Shown: in pieces, positions 4,110-5,120 of the stretch
How the letters are laid out: every line of letters begins with the position of its first letter
How positions within the stretch are numbered: position 1 is the stretch's first letter
NCBI GenBank assembly: GCA_029859145.1
Contig: JAOUDT010000102.1
Span: 1 to 5,120, forward strand
DNA: 5,120 bases
Reading direction: 5' to 3'
Origin: Dehalococcoidia bacterium
Lineage (GTDB): Bacteria; Chloroflexota; Dehalococcoidia; GIF9; AB-539-J10
Notes under the pieces: model-generated
Database searches by the model: none
Seen by the model: only the letters and a program-made list of their open reading frames with translations
What the model was told of the DNA's origin: nothing
Translations under genes and position numbers: made by a program

Positions 4110-5120
4110 CTAAGGCCCCCAATGTATTTGCACATCTCTAACAATCCCCATTGGCGGATATGGCCATATTTGCCAATATTCCTCATAGAAGCTGTATTCT
4201 GGCGAGATAGCCAAATCCAAATCAATATAACCTAGTTCTTCGCCTGTTTTCACATACGCTATCGCATCGAAGCCAGTACTGTCGACAAATGCCAATCCCT
4301 TATCCGTTGTGTGGAAGGCGTTTAGAGCATGTCCCGGCCCACTTCCTACAAAGTCTATCCCTACCCAGGCTGCTCTAATCCCTACTGCCTCAGCATTATT
4401 ATGGACCTCCTTTGCATAATCAGCACAAACGTAACTCCAGTAGAACGTATCAATATAAGGTTTACTATCAGTCGTATCTGACTGGATAAACGCCGTCAAT
4501 TGATTCCAAGAAGGGTCTTGGGCGGCAGGATTGTTTGTCAATTCAATGGGCTTGCGGTTACCACCAAGTTCCCTAAATCCGTCCACGTTGTAAATATAGG
4601 AGGGGCTCTCTGAGGGGAACCCTGGCTGAGTCACCATTACCCCATAGTACACCAGACTAACAACTCCTATTGTCAATCCCACTAACGCCAGCTTTGAAAA
4701 ATGCCGTCTTAGCTGAATAACACCCAGTACGATTGCGCCCAAGAAGAAAACGATATTAGGTAGATCGCTGCCAAATGCAAAGACACCAGGAATACATAGT
4801 ATCAGGCCCCAGAAACCAGGGGTCTCGAGTACTCTTCGCCTATCTTCTATTACTCTAATGTGCATCAATATGTCGCCATAGACACCGTCAGTGACCTGGA
4901 GTGCACCTGCTAGTTTGACTGAAGTGCCATTTGTGACCCCTGCCGGTATCGTGACCTCTAGGCGCTTATCCCTGCGGATTAGTGTTCTCTTGGTCCCCGA
5001 CTTTGCCTCATTCGAGTTGACAGTCACTTCACAGTCAGCCGTGTCGCCGCAGATGACAGTCTGTCTGGCCTTTGTTTCGGCGGCTACACGCTCATTCTTC
5101 AGCCACAACGGCGCAAAGAC
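4110..5120 (-). CDS. Partial membrane protein with DnaJ-C-terminal-like and transglutaminase-like domains
   Basis: The frame is open to the right edge, so the N-terminus lies outside. The first possible start inside is a TTG at 5106-5108, with no reason to prefer it; residues below count from it. Residues 44-87 (RLEVTIPAGVTNGTSVKLAG, then G.YGDILMHIRV) match the C-terminal substrate-binding beta domain of DnaJ-type chaperones. About 98-158 hold two or three hydrophobic helices. About 222-280 look transglutaminase-like: YVCADYAKEVHNNAEAVGIR, then GPGHALNAF and FVDSTG. Cys228, His260 and Asp276 sit where the catalytic triad is expected. This domain probably faces outside the cell, but topology is uncertain. 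No J domain is seen, though it could precede. Such folds cleave or cross-link peptides; the substrate is unknown. Confidence 0.75.
   Translation of the reverse strand, partial: VFAPLWLKNERVAAETKARQTVICGDTADCEVTVNSNEAKSGTKRTLIRRDKRLEVTIPAGVTNGTSVKLAGALQVTDGVYGDILMHIRVIEDRRRVLETPGFWGLILCIPGVFAFGSDLPNIVFFLGAIVLGVIQLRRHFSKLALVGLTIGVVSLVYYGVMVTQPGFPSESPSYIYNVDGFRELGGNRKPIELTNNPAAQDPSWNQLTAFIQSDTTDSKPYIDTFYWSYVCADYAKEVHNNAEAVGIRAAWVGIDFVGSGPGHALNAFHTTDKGLAFVDSTGFDAIAYVKTGEELGYIDLDLAISPEYSFYEEYWQIWPYPPMGIVRDVQIHWGP

Overview
This 5.1 kb window is bacterial and gene-sparse. Every convincing intact gene lies on the minus strand, separated by long spacers that hold decayed sequence. The gene set is a class I SAM methyltransferase of the 'DITHR..CNPTS' type, a TIGR04076-type small protein, a GLUG-repeat lipoprotein and a transglutaminase-like membrane protein. 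Together with moderate GC and many degenerate dispersed repeats, this fits an uncultured Chloroflexota (Dehalococcoidia-like) genome. That placement is an inference from family resemblance and is weak.

Layout, left to right. A partial minus-strand membrane-protein gene runs off the left edge (1-289, start uncertain). A methyltransferase follows (435-1187), then a TIGR04076-family protein (1399-1653). Next is a two-gene unit transcribed leftward: a GLUG-repeat lipoprotein (2151-3191, promoter candidate at 3212-3239), followed 2 nt after its stop by the apparent original start of a four-helix membrane protein (main frame 1737-2090). That membrane gene seems to have lost its first codons to a one-base frameshift. 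The 918-base spacer 3192-4109 holds the C-terminal remnant of a tyrosine recombinase (plus strand, to 3439), a decayed second copy of the left-edge membrane gene's N-terminus (3601-3714, minus) and an AT-rich stretch. The right end is a partial minus-strand gene joining a DnaJ-C-terminal-like beta domain, membrane segments and a transglutaminase-like Cys-His-Asp domain.

The most unusual feature is a short dispersed element of about 45 bp, possibly longer. It occurs four times (about 254, 1324, 3267 and 3924), always in the same orientation and always in a spacer 5' of a minus-strand gene or gene remnant. Its core is the plus-strand pattern GCCCAATCCGAAGGGC with a small hairpin. Differences among copies concentrate at every third base, and in the first copy the minus frame runs uninterrupted into the left-edge membrane gene. 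It may therefore be the relic of a leader-plus-gene unit copied around the genome, or a structured leader; the window alone cannot decide. I see no complete defence system, CRISPR array, rRNA or tRNA here, and the genes do not form an obvious single pathway.
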